From: Puffinus mauretanicus
Taxonomy: Eukaryota; Chordata; Aves; Procellariiformes; Procellariidae
NCBI GenBank assembly: GCA_023333565.1
Contig: JAJKFH010002906.1
Location: 2,930,501 to 2,994,500 of the forward strand
Length of the DNA stretch: 64,000 nt
Reading direction: 5' to 3'
Shown piece by piece: positions 12,396 through 24,700 of the stretch (the first letter of the stretch is position 1; every line of letters starts with the position of its first letter). Both the position numbers and the translations under genes were made by a program. The notes beneath the pieces are model-generated. The model was given only the letters and a program-made list of their open reading frames with translations. It was not told the origin of the DNA and searched no databases.

Positions 12396-12642
12396 AGAAG
12401 GCCCTTGCAGCCAGAAGAGCATTGGCAGCAGATGGAGGGAGGTGGTCCTTCCCTCTGTCCAGCCCTTGTGAGACATATCTGGGGTGCTGGGTCCAGTGTT
12501 GGGCTCCCCAGTACTGACGTAGGCATGCTGGAGCGAGTCCAGTGAAGGGCCATGGAGGTAATTAAGGGACTGGAGCATCTGTCATATGAGGAGAGACTGA
12601 GAGAGCTGAGGATGATCAGGCTGGAGAAGAGAAGGCTCAGGG
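12396..12642 (+). mobile_element. CR1 LINE fragment, truncated at the 3' end
   Basis: This corresponds to the end of CR1 ORF2: a 'CAGCCCTTGTGAGACATATC' block (12460-12479), then 'TGGGCTCCCCAGTAC' (12502-12516), 'GAGTCCAGTGAAGGGCCATG' and 'CTGGAGCATCTGTCATATGA' (12571-12590), finishing at 'GAAGAGAAGGCTCAGGG' (12642). Similarity stops abruptly before the 3' UTR and tail. Loss of the 3' end is the reverse of the usual 5' truncation of LINE copies and suggests a later deletion or a template switch. Frames are broken. Confidence 0.85.
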
Positions 12643-14472
12643 CAAAACTTTAAGCAAAATAAAACTCACACAAATTATCGATACAGACTGTTGAAATATG
12701 AATAAGTCTTTTTATAAACTAGTGTTGGTTAGGATGCACAACTGCCATAAAAAACTTAACATGTACCAGCAGTCACAAAGCACTGTCTGGGATACTGAAG
12801 ATACTATTATTTCAATGGTCTATATCAATAATTTGTGAGAGATTTGTTTTGCTTACAGTCTTCATTGGTTTTAGATTTCCTACTATATGCTGTAATTTTA
12901 AGGAAACTACTCCATTTCATTACTTCTAATGGAGACAAAAAGACTGCACGGACTTTCATTAATCCCCTAGGAAAAACAGAGTTTAGAAATTACAAACTGC
13001 ATGCACAGAGAGGTGCCTACTCAAACCCATGTGTTTGAGTTATTCCCAAAGCAGAGCATTCCAGGGAGCTCATTCATTAAATGGTTCCTCTCATTACAAC
13101 GTTTCTACTGCAGCCTCACTATTTCCACAGTACGAACCTCCAAGAGGTCCATAAAGATATTTCAAAATTAGAATTTGGTCCAGAACACAGAAAAAAAAGG
13201 TTATGCTGTTATTTATGTGCTCAATTGTAAATCAATTGAGGCTGTATCAAAAAGGGACTTGAATAAGAAAAGAGACAGGCCTACAGGAGTAACTACCTTA
13301 AACCTAAACCAAACATCAGAGGGTTGTCTGGGTTTTTTTTTCTCTGTTTTTTTTTTGCACACATGGTGAAATATGGTGTGTGGCCTTGGACCGTCAGTCA
13401 CTGCTTTTTATTATCTTTGGATTTATTGCTTGTTTTGCACTTAGATACTTCTCTCATTTTTCTGTCTGAGTATCTTTGTAATATGGCTAAAGTTGTATGA
13501 GGAAATTCTCATCTTGTCCTTTTTTCTGAACACTTTCTCTCTAAATAGCAACTCATATCCTGCCTTTCACTATTCATTACTGTTAGATAGTAGATATCTG
13601 GCCTATGTGAACTGAGTTACTGATCTCGGTCCCATCCTAGCAAAGTGCAGAAATGCTGTCACAACTGTCATTGGTTGGCACCTTATTTATAGACTCAATA
13701 GCATATTAATCAGTATCTCATGGAAAACTGCACCACAACATTCCCTTTAAAAAATGTCAGTAGTTTTTCAGTAATGTGGTGGCACCACATAATACATTGT
13801 CAAAGAGTCATCTGATACTGCTTCAGTGGTTTTATGTTGTATTTCATATGATATAAAAGGGACATCCCAGGTCATTCCCCTACCCGTGGATAAGAATAAG
13901 ATTTTAATTACCTCCAAGCTAATTGGGTCTCTTATTCTGAGCTTTTCTGTAAACGAATGCTGATTTGTAGCATACAAGCAAAAAATCACGAGTATTATAT
14001 GCTTTCAGAAAAAGAAAACTTCTTCACTCTCTTGACAAATCTAAGCTGTGTCCACATTCATCCCATGCTCATTTAACCATATTTTTCCAAATCTATGACA
14101 AACCATCAACCAATATATACTGTAACTTAGAAACACATGCAACAATTTGCACTACGTGGCCAGCCCCGGTGCACACTGTGAGCAATACGAGCATCACAGG
14201 GGTGCGTAAACCACACTGGCTGAGCGGGCTGAAAGTGTGCCCACCCCATTCCCCATCTGCAGCTCTTCCCTCAGAGCTTAACACCGCACTCTGCCTCCCT
14301 CTTTGTCATGCCAAATGGTGTCTGAGTGGCTGTGCTGACGTGGTGGTCAGGAGACCACTAGCTGAGATTTAAAGGAGTTCCCAGTCCAGGTTGGTTAGTT
14401 TCTTTTCAGCCTAATGGTTTTGCTGCTCCAGGTTACAGTGCAGCCCCAGTAAAAGTAATGTTTGCAAAACTG
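12643..14472. other. Unique DNA, nothing recognised
   Basis: No gene or known repeat was identified. There is an 8-bp perfect hairpin at 13019-13040 and T-runs near 13330-13357. Confidence 0.45.
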
Positions 14473-14875
14473 ATCATAGAATCATGGAATAGTTTGGGTG
14501 GGAAGGGACCTTTAAAGGTCATCTAGTCCAACCCCCCTGCCGTGGGCAGGGACATTTTCAACTAGATCAGGTTGCTCAGAGCCCCGTCCAATCTGACCTT
14601 GGGCTTTCCAGGGATGGGGCACCTACCACCGCTCTGGGGAACCTCTGCCAGTGTTTCACCACCCTCATTGTAAAAGATTTCTTCCTTATAGCTAGTCTGA
14701 ATCTACTCTCTTTTAGTTTAAAACTATCACCCCTTATCCTGTCGCAACAGGTGCTGCTAAAAAGTTTGTCCCCACCTTTCTTATAAGCTCCCTTTAAGTA
14801 CTGAAAGGCTGCAATAAGGTGTCCCCGAAGCCTTCTCTTCTCCAGGCTGAATAACCCCAACTCTCTCAGCCTTTC
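14473..14875 (-). mobile_element. CR1 LINE, 5'-truncated, with intact 3' tail
   Basis: On the minus strand the copy ends in the CR1 tail ATTCCATGATTCTATGAT (14473-14490). It carries the conserved 3' UTR-proximal block with 'GGTTGGACTAGATGACC' character (here 14515-14535). Further from the tail, the minus strand encodes ORF2 C-terminal remnants of [11 protein letters not shown] and VVKHWQRFPRAV type, interrupted by indels. Its 5' end stops near 14875. No clear target duplication was seen. It lies in opposite orientation to the fragment at 12396-12642. Confidence 0.9.
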
Positions 14876-17800
14876 TGATGCGTTACTAAGCTGTAGAACA
14901 AGTGCCTGGGGACAGAGATTTCTTCAGCTGTCTTTGTTACTGGCTAAAAATGGTCACCGAACACCACTGAGCATCATCATGTTTGGGAGAGTTTCACTTT
15001 GGACTGTTTCCATCTTTCTTCTATGTAGCCAGTGACCAGGCCACTCTCTCAAAAGATGAAATGCGAAATGGATCACTGGCCAGACATTCCCATTTCTCCA
15101 CTCTGGTAGCATGACAAGTGCATCTGGCATCTGTGAAACCTTCTTCCTTCAGGGATCTGTGACTACTGAGCTGACTGAAGCTTTTTCAGAATGTTTTTTT
15201 CAGAACAAAGCACTCTCTTTTTCAAAGGTGCACACGTGCAGAGCAGAGAGTTAAAATAAAATAACCTTCTTTGGATATTCCCTTCCTCCCTCAAAGTAAG
15301 TTTTTCTTGAAGATTTGATATGTTCCAGTCAGCCCAGTGCATGCAATCTGCTTCCTTCAGTTTATGCACCCCTTTCTTTGTCAGAGACTCTTATCCAGCT
15401 GCTGGTAACAAGTTATTATTCATCTTCATTCCCAGTAAACCCTGCCATCTTTAAGGCTTCATTATCTTCTCCAAAACTAGGTCTAGCCTGGTAAACTAAA
15501 TTTTCCCAGCCTAACTAAGTCACTCCTCAATAACTAGCTTCTCCAGAGAGAAATCCCATAGTGTAAAACTGTATCTTTTCCATCTCCCACAGCTTTCCCT
15601 ATTCTCCTAGTTTTAGCTCTTAAAACCTTTAACTCTGTCTAGGCAGGCAGGATAATCTCTACCTGTAAATGCAGGTGTACAGGGTACTGATAAGCAATCA
15701 GATTCATATCTTTTCATTCTCTGTCAAGTGACATTAATATAAAATGCTGTTCAGATACATTTTTGAAGTAAATGGGAACAGAGCTCCAATTTACTAACAG
15801 GGCTCCAGTTACTACTAATTTAGCATCTGTGCTGTGTGAAAAGAAATCATAAGGAAGTATCCAGAAGAATGCAATTTCCTATGCTCTCAGGAGAGCTAGA
15901 TGTCAAAAAGTATGTGCATATAATCCCCTTTTACTTCATACCTCAGTGGTGAGCGCACTTATTTAGGATGTGGTTAGGCTCGGGTTAAATGCCTTCCTTT
16001 CTTTGAAGGGGTTTGAAGCCAGTGCTGGTACCTTACAAAAATTTGTCCGGTGAGGAAAAGCACAAGATTATGATAACAGAAAGTACAATGACTAAGCATG
16101 TGAATACTTGCATCTCAGTCTTTGTTCCAGTTCATGTTCAATTAACAACAAATGCAAAATGGACTTCTTTGGGAAACGAGAGTTCCAGTCCCTTCAAGGA
16201 AAGGAAGGAACTGAGCCAGGTTTTTTGCATTTCGAGAATGTTCTCTAACCGCTGCTTTACCGAGGAAAAGGCTGTTGGTTATGAAGCTTTATGAATATCA
16301 GCTGCTGGAAAATCAATTACTGGCACAGCCCTAATTGTAATATAGAGATCATGAATGGGCCACAATTCAGAGATCTGGATTTTATTTTGCCAAAGTTCCC
16401 TGTGCATAAGGAACGTGATTTCTCCGCAGCAGGAATGTAAAGTTCAGTTTTAACTCAATAATAATGGATGTATTCCTGAACAGGACTGTGGAATTCGGCT
16501 TTATACATAATGATGACTTTTGTCTTGCAATGCTGATAGTAAATCTGCTGCTGACAGTAATTTACAGATTTCATGTGAATTCTATTTTTTAAAAAAAGTC
16601 TTCTAATCTAAAACTAAATGAGAGTACCAATCTCACTGATAAATTTTCATTCAGAATCCTCATGTGAGTCACACTACATAAACAATGGCCTTTTGCTGGT
16701 AATATATTAATATATGGGAATTACATTTAGAAAGTGCGTATCTTTTAACATGATCAAACACAGAGCTTAGTCACATTAATATAAATGAAAACTTGATTGT
16801 ATTACTGTTTGCAGTCGCATAGTGCACTGCACTGATAACAGACACGCTAGTGCACAAACTATAGGTTATGCAGGACAAAGAAGGATTTTGCTTTGTGAGT
16901 CTTTGTTGCTGAATTTGTTATGAAAAACAGAGACTTTGGTTGGTAATGCCATTTTTTCAGTGAAAAGTCTCAAAAAATTGGGGAAGCTGTTGAGAAGTAT
17001 GCAGAGAAGATGAAGAGACATATCTTTCTCCCATATTTTTCCGGAGTCTTTGAGTTAAAGGAAAAGAATAAAAACAAGCCTATTTTTTCCTTAAAAAAAT
17101 CCTCTCTGCAGCAGATGGTAAGTTGTTATTTCCATAGACCCTGGGTGGGCATCATTTCGATAACTGTAGCAAAGACATACATACAGCAGAAAAAGTGCTC
17201 AGAACTAATTGTTCATAAACGTTTTCAGTAACAGATGATTTTTTCCCTTTCAACATTTAAGGGTCCTAAGCATTGGTTATTATTTAATTGATGAACACTT
17301 ACTTTATGTTCTTTTTCAAAAAGTGAAAGCATTTCCACAGACAGCTCTAAAACCCCCTAAAATTTACCCACATATATACGTATTTATCAATACATTTATC
17401 TTGTAGTCTTTAAAAACCTGGTCTTTCTCCAAAAACACCTTGTAGTCTGTTCTGCCTAGTTTAGATTTCCAAAAAGTAACAAGTTTAGAAGCTAAAGCCC
17501 ATTTTCAAAAGGGGCAGACATTTTGAATCAGTAGTCTCCTTGAGAGTTAATGTTGTTTTGCTCTTAAATTACTTCTGAGAACAGGATTTATAAGTGAAAA
17601 TCAATAAGACTCTTATAAGGATTTTTTTTCGGATGACCTGCAGGAGAAAACTGAAAAGCTTGAAAAGAAATGTAAATACTAACTAACCTATTCTGCTTGC
17701 TTGCAAGAAACTATGGATTTTATCAGTCGGCATGCTTGGTTCAAGACTTCTCATCTCTGTAGGCAAAGTTGAATTTTGCCACCTTGGGGATCTCAAAAAA

Positions 17801-18111
17801 AAACTTTTAAAAGTGTTTCTGGAAAAGACCACTACCTAAGATCCTACAGTTTATACTCTCCCTTTCTTCTTCCCAGGAGCGCACACAAAAGTTCCAGCTA
17901 ACAGGCTCAAATAAAAACAGAGGAATAAAAAGATGTCCAAGGAGCAAGGCGCAGTAGCAGGCCCCTCATCATCCCACCCACTTGGTTCATGCCATGCTTC
18001 TGCCTTATGCTTCTTCTGCTAGGTCTCACCAAGACAACCCTGTGATGGAAAGGGCTAGGGACCCCATCAGTGGTACTTAACCTCAGGGTCAGCGCTAGGT
18101 CCTTAGATACT

Positions 18112-18146
18112 GAGAGAGAGAGCAAGAGAGAGCAAGAGAGTGAGCG
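18112..18146. repeat. GAGAGC/GAGAGAG purine simple repeat
   Basis: Imperfect GAGAGAGAGC-AAGAGAGAGC units on the + strand. Confidence 0.7.
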
Positions 18147-21084
18147 CCAGTCTCTGCACATCTCAACTTGTTTGCCACACTGCCTTAGTTGCACCTCGCA
18201 CCTGGGGGCTGGCAGGAGGCAGTGGGGGAGGTGGGCACAGGACGGGGCTTGGTACAAGAAAGCTCATGTAGTCCCGTCATAAGGAGGGCAGGCTGATGAG
18301 AGAGGGATGTGGCGACTCCCAGGTCCGTCAGGGTAGTCCACGTGATCTCCCTGGGCTGCCAGACTGGACAACCACCTACGTAGCTATAGCCTGGCTTAAT
18401 AACTCTATAGGCAATGCAGACTTGGACAGCAAGTGCAGCGCCTGAACACCCCACCTGTCATGCTAAATCAGCGAACAGCAACTTCAAAACTGAAGCCTTG
18501 TCCTCAAGCAGAAAATTAAACATTGTTACCCGAAAAATACTTAAATTCCTGTGATTGATAATGCACATTGAAATTTGCTCGCATGCTGGAATGCAGCCAG
18601 CTTTGCCAGCCACTGACAGCAAAAAAATAACCATCTCCTTTTAATTTGTATGTCCGGATTCATTCAAATTTGCTGCCTTCAGTCAAGCAATGCTCTATAC
18701 AGGTAAAATATGATGGAGTCTGACAAACTTCACCTAATAACAGCAAATGCAAGTCCTTGGATATCAATCTCCATTTTTATTTCTAGGTCATTTTTTTTCT
18801 TAGGGTCACCTAAATCAGGGGATATTAATACTTGAAAAATGAAAGTTTACAGGTAAACTTGGATGTATTTTCCCACTCTTCTCTCTAAAGCAAGTAAACT
18901 GGCCATTTCACAGCAGTCAGTTTTACTCATCAAGGCAGATACCAGGATGAAATAGTGTTCAATATAAAAAAACCCAACACCATAAAACCAAATGCTCTGG
19001 GTATTAAAGTATTAAATTAAAACTTCTGCTTAAAAATGAAATTGGCTGAGAAAAAAACCATACAAAATATATAACTTGATGGATTCCCATATTGATGAGA
19101 ATATGCTATGGGCTATGCTGCTCAGCATTTGTCAATAAATGAGAAGTTATGACTACCCTCGCCTTTCTTCCTGAGGACTGGGTTTGGATGTTTAACCAAC
19201 AGACGAATCCTCCCTTTTTTTTTTTAAGATTTTACTTACAGAAAGACTGCATTTTTGAGGGTCATGTATCTTAGAACAGTACTTGGATCTGTCTGGAAGA
19301 AATATCTAACAAAAGAGACAATATCTCAAGAATTATAAACATTACAAGCCTGATTTTGAATCTACTAGTTGGAAATGAAATTTGAAATTCACCCTTTGCA
19401 GTCAGGATGCTTGTTGTGACCTTGAGGATATATGGTGTTGTTTGGTACCAGTCACTGAGAGATTTGGTTCTGCCCTCAGGTTTTGGACTGGCAGAAGTAG
19501 CCGTGTTCTCAACCTATCACAGATACATACTGGACTGTGAATAACATTAATGTATTCACCTGTAAGGACATACTCATATGATATGGAGCTATCAGGCAAA
19601 AGGTTGAAATGATACTCAACTAAAGCTTTATAAATGCAAATTTTTGTCTTTGGTTATATCACTTTCATGTTCAGAAGAGCATGGCATTTTTACTAGAGAA
19701 AAATCAAGTTGTCCCTTACAAACTGAGCTAAATTCCATTTTTAGATGCATGAATTTCAGCATCCTGCAATCCTTGTAACCTTTTGCTGATGTATTGGAGG
19801 GAAATATGGTCATGTAACAGCTTGGTAAAAATAAAAATCAGGTAGCGTTGTTCCTTAACACTTTCAGGGGCTTGTAAGGAAACACTGAAGGACTGTGTTT
19901 ATTGCCTGAAAATAGAAGTCCCCAAGGAAATAGTTGTAACTGAACAGTATAACTAAACATAAAATCCTACAAATCCCAGAAAGATATCAGAATACACCAC
20001 TGAAATAAATATCTCACTGACCAAAAACAAAAAATCCACCTACTCACTAGGGTTATAAGAATAGCTGGCATCATTTTAAAGCAGGACATTTAAAAACCCT
20101 GCAAAAAATTGTGTCAAAATCATGAGTGATTTAAAATTAGTATCTGTAAACAACTCATTTACATGGAAAGAAGAAACAGGTTTTAGTAATCCTGAGACAG
20201 CTGGAGATATTTCTTAAAGCTAGAATGAAGATTACAATTTTTTTGATTAATCATTATTATTTGCTGTGCTTTATCAGATATAAAATTGAATTGTTTGTAT
20301 AATTCCAAAGATAAATACTAAGGTACTTTACAGACAAATGCAAAATGACAGGAACCCTGCTCTAAAGAACTTGCATCTGGTTTATTTATATATAGTTAGA
20401 AACACAAAAGCCCAAGAGAGTGTATCAGGGTGGGGGGTGGGGGAGAAAAATATGTTTCTTGTGTTAAGCCCAAGAGACCTGTCAGCTGTTAAGACTCAGA
20501 GATATGTATTTGCTTTGAAGGTGCAGCAAATAGAGAAAGAAATCCAGACAAGGGACAATCTAAATAGCTAGAACAAATGAAACAACTGAAATAAATATCC
20601 CCTAGAGGACTCAACAGTTTCCACAGCTACTTCAGACACACTGGCACTTGTGATTATAATGAATTTCATCAGAGTGCTGACTTTTCCTACCAGAGTTTGC
20701 AAAAGCAAAATAGAATAACAACAGTGTCTTACACTTTTTGCCTCTGAACAAGGCCTGATAAAATGGGAGTACTTCACCAAATCTTCTATTCTGTGGTCTT
20801 GTGTGCTCTCAAGGCAAGGAAGGACAATGGAAAGTGGAAGTGCTTCCTATCTTCACACCATCTTAAAGCTTTTCAGCAGAGACTGCAAGAAACATGTTAG
20901 GCATATTCCCATCAAAATGACCTTATTGTTGCTTTAGAACACTTTGTTAATGCTGCAGGTTTAATTTTTAGCCTGGATTCATTAGGTTATGGGGTGTTTA
21001 GGATCAAAATGTGTGCAAGTGTATGTATGCATGCACATCTTTCTCTCCTTCCCCTTACAATTTTTGAATATAGAGATGTATTTC

Positions 21085-21108
21085 AGTCACTTACAAAAGT
21101 AAGTGACT
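21085..21108. repeat. Perfect 10-bp inverted repeat with 4-nt loop
   Basis: The arms are AGTCACTTAC and GTAAGTGACT around an AAAA loop. Function is unknown. There is no T-run to suggest a terminator and no longer precursor-like stem around it. Confidence 0.8.
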
Positions 21109-21718
21109 AAGTAAAGAAGGATCTCCATTACTGTCGCTTCCCCTCCAAGGGAAAAGCTGCAGATATTACTCAACAACAATGCATTTCTGCAGTGAAAAAA
21201 GCACGTTAGGAATGTTCCAACTAGCAAAAAGCTTCAGTTGAATTAGATCAAATAATTCAATCAGAAGACCTTTGGATACCAGGCTTCCTTATCTCTGCTG
21301 CTGATAAAGCTACTTTTTTCCTTGCTTGCTTTGAAATGCAGTGGTCTTCAGGTGTTCTTGGACCCCTAGCCTGCCTCACTTTTAGAGGTTAAGGCAGATT
21401 CCTGAGAATTGAACACCTCCCTGATAAATTCTAGGGGTACAAAAGTAGAAGAGTGCAAGGTTTTATGATAATTAATAGGAAATCACTAGTTGCATTCCAT
21501 GAGACATTGCTAACTGACAGTAATTATTATAGACAGTGATATTCAATGGACAGTTTAAAGTTAATACCATAAATATTTCTTATCACATTTCAAATATGAC
21601 CGTGAAAAGTCAATATGAACTATGGACTTGGGGGATGGCCTACTGACTTATTCCTCAAGGCGCTGACCTCTAACTAGAAGACACATTAAGTCCACACAGT
21701 TGAACCCATCCCTGCAGA

Positions 21719-21745
21719 AGCTATAAACCTGCTTGGTTTATAGCT
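21719..21745. repeat. Perfect 11-bp inverted repeat with 5-nt loop
   Basis: The arms are AGCTATAAACC and GGTTTATAGCT around TGCTT. Function is unknown. It lies about 610 bp from the hairpin at 21085. Confidence 0.8.
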
Positions 21746-24700
21746 AGAAGACTGTATGGGTACACACAAACATGCACACTTATATGCTCATCACTGCGAA
21801 TTGTTGGAAAAGATTTTGGTTAATAGATTATAATTATTTCTTCAAAGTAATGCACCTTAATCAAAGGTAATTTTTCAAAAATAGACATGGTACAGTGAAA
21901 ACAATGCAAGATTAATAGCTTCTCCCAGTTGCCAACCTCTGCCAACATCATGCAGATATGATGAAAAAGCCTCTGATAAAACAGACTAAGACTAATCTAC
22001 ATATCCTCTGCCCTGATGTGAAATCCCTTTTGGTTGATAAAGTCTTTTTTCCCTCTAATACTGTGCAAACTTTAAAAATGAAGAGTGCATTCATGAAGCC
22101 TAATGAAGATCTTCCCCTCAAAATATCTGCCTTTTTCAGTTTTCCAAGCGTTACTGTACGTATATTCATTTTCATTTGTGTTGGGGTAAAGCCAAAGGAA
22201 TCTACCCACGAAACAGAAGCTAGTATGAGGGCAGAGGATAATGTGAAGTCTCTAACTACCAAGCGCCCTGACACACTTCTGTTAGTCCTGCAGTGTGTGT
22301 GCAGAGCTGCAAACAGCAAGCTAAACTCACAATGGCTAAGACGGAAAGAGGGAATTACTGAACAACTTCCTCCCTAAACTCTCTTGTGAAGGGACAAAGA
22401 CGATCCCACCCAACCAAGGTGATATCTGATGACCTGAGAAAGCTCAAGAGAGACAAAGACACCTTAACTATACATCTTGAGGTCATCTTTACAATGATTT
22501 TTGACTGAAGTATAGGTAGGTATAGACTTACCATACTTAGAGCTTTAAGCGTTTGAGCTTAAACATTAACTAGTTGACCCTAACCAGCTGAAATTTACCT
22601 CCATGCAGCAAATTTACCTCAATAAACATAAATACTTTACCCAGACTACTCATATACAATATGTATTATATGTCCCACTTATAGAGTTCCTTAAACACTC
22701 CATAAAAATAAGTTTCCTATGGAGAAAAGGAAACCAATCAATGGCTTCCTAGCAAAATAAGGCTCTCTCCCCATAAATGAAATGAAAAAGAACATTAGCC
22801 ACTGCTGCCAGACAGGCTTTCACAAAAAAATCAGTTAAAAGACTGGCAGCTGCTGACACCAAAATAGGAATAGGGCACTTCCACCTCAGCCATGCTTACC
22901 TCTGTAATTTGCACTTCAGGAGACCCTTTTATCTAAATACCTCAAAGCACCTGACAAACATTAAATTTGTCAATCAAAAGCTTCCAACATGTTATCTTCC
23001 CGGTACCTGAAAGGAAACTGAGGCACAGTATGTTTAATCAAAGTTTTCACAGAAATAAAAAAAAAAGACATAGAAAAAACCCCAAACACTACAGAGACGG
23101 AAACATGATCTTAGGTAACTGACTTTCAGTCCTGTACTTTAATCATCAGCCAAAAAGTTCCTTTGTAAATGAGATATATTTGCCTTCCTAATGAGCTGAC
23201 AAAGTGCAGCAATTCTGATTATCACAGCACAACAATTACTTTTGAGTTATGTTGGCATTTCTGCATAGCTGCTAAGACTAAAAGATACACAGGAAGCCAA
23301 GCTAACACTATAGCAACCTCTCTTGCACCCTGCTATCACACATTAGAGACTAAGCAAGTTGTTGAGCTAATGGGGCCTATGGAGATTAACATCAGTTTCT
23401 CCTACTATTGCTTTATTTTTGAACTCTGAAATTCCAACTGTGAGAGACATATATATCCGTGAAGGAACAATAGAGGAGGCTGATGCTGTCAAAAGTCTCC
23501 CTACCCACTTTCTTCAGGGAACCATCATAGAAAATATCTTCATGAGGATTTTGCAGTTCTGGACCAGTTCGCCCAGAACAGGAACACTGGCAGGTATGAG
23601 CATCATGTGAGTGCTTCTGCCTCTCTGCAACAAGCTGCTGCTGGGAAAAAAGGGTTAGTTAGCACGTTTCTGTGAACTGAGCGCTTGTATATTCTTGAAG
23701 CAAGCAAAACGTCTCTGACAGGCTTCCACACAGGCTCTCCTCCTGGATGCAATCCTCAGTCATTAGGTTGAGCTCGAAAAGGCTGGAATAATCTTTAATT
23801 ACTTGGGCAAAAATGAAGCAGCTTGTCACCATACTGCCATGATCAGACAGTAGACAAAGATTCATATGAAGATTTAAGGTCACTGATGTCCTGTGTGTTT
23901 TCTTTACTCCTTTCAGAAAACTATTTTAAAATGCAGACATTTCAGGTTTTTTGAAAAAGCCTAAAGAGTCTGAAAAGAAGTGACTGCTGTGAAGTTGCAT
24001 CACTGAGATAGTGTAATCCTCTATTACATTCTATCGTTTTTAGATTAATTTGATCTCTGTTGAATCCTGAAATACTTCAGAAAGTATCTTCTTGAGGAAA
24101 AGCACAGAAATCAACTTTGTATTAGGAAATGATAAATTCTTGATGGTAACATTGTCACTCTGACTTCAAAGAGGTGTGCTCAGGGTCTGTCCCCATTCCA
24201 GAAAAGATCATGGCAAATATATACTTTGCATAGTAATATACTGGTATAGAGTGGCCTGTGAATATCTAACTTTGTGTGAAAACTGAGACTGGAATCAACA
24301 TCTCTGTAAAGGGTTTTGATCTGAGTCACTAGTTTTGACACGTAGAGGGATGGGTGAGCAGAAAATATGAGGCTGGCAGAATGTGAATGGGTGTACAGCT
24401 GTGTAACCGATAACATGCTCTGTCACCAAAAGCCTTACAACCCCCTTTGCCTCCCCACCTACAGCAAAATCAGTAACAAACAAAGTGAGATTTGTAGACG
24501 CAGCTCTGACCCAGCTTTTCAAACCTGGGCCTTAATATCCTTCCTCCCAGACCCACTCAGGTTTTCAGCAAGGCCTCTCAAGTAGAGAGCACTTGGAGCA
24601 AGTTTTCATACCCAGCTCCTTCCCCACCTGCCCTTCCCGCACCAGCGTCTCTCACCTTGCAGGGAGGTGGAGAGGGTCAGGGGTGCTCGCTCCTCTCCTA

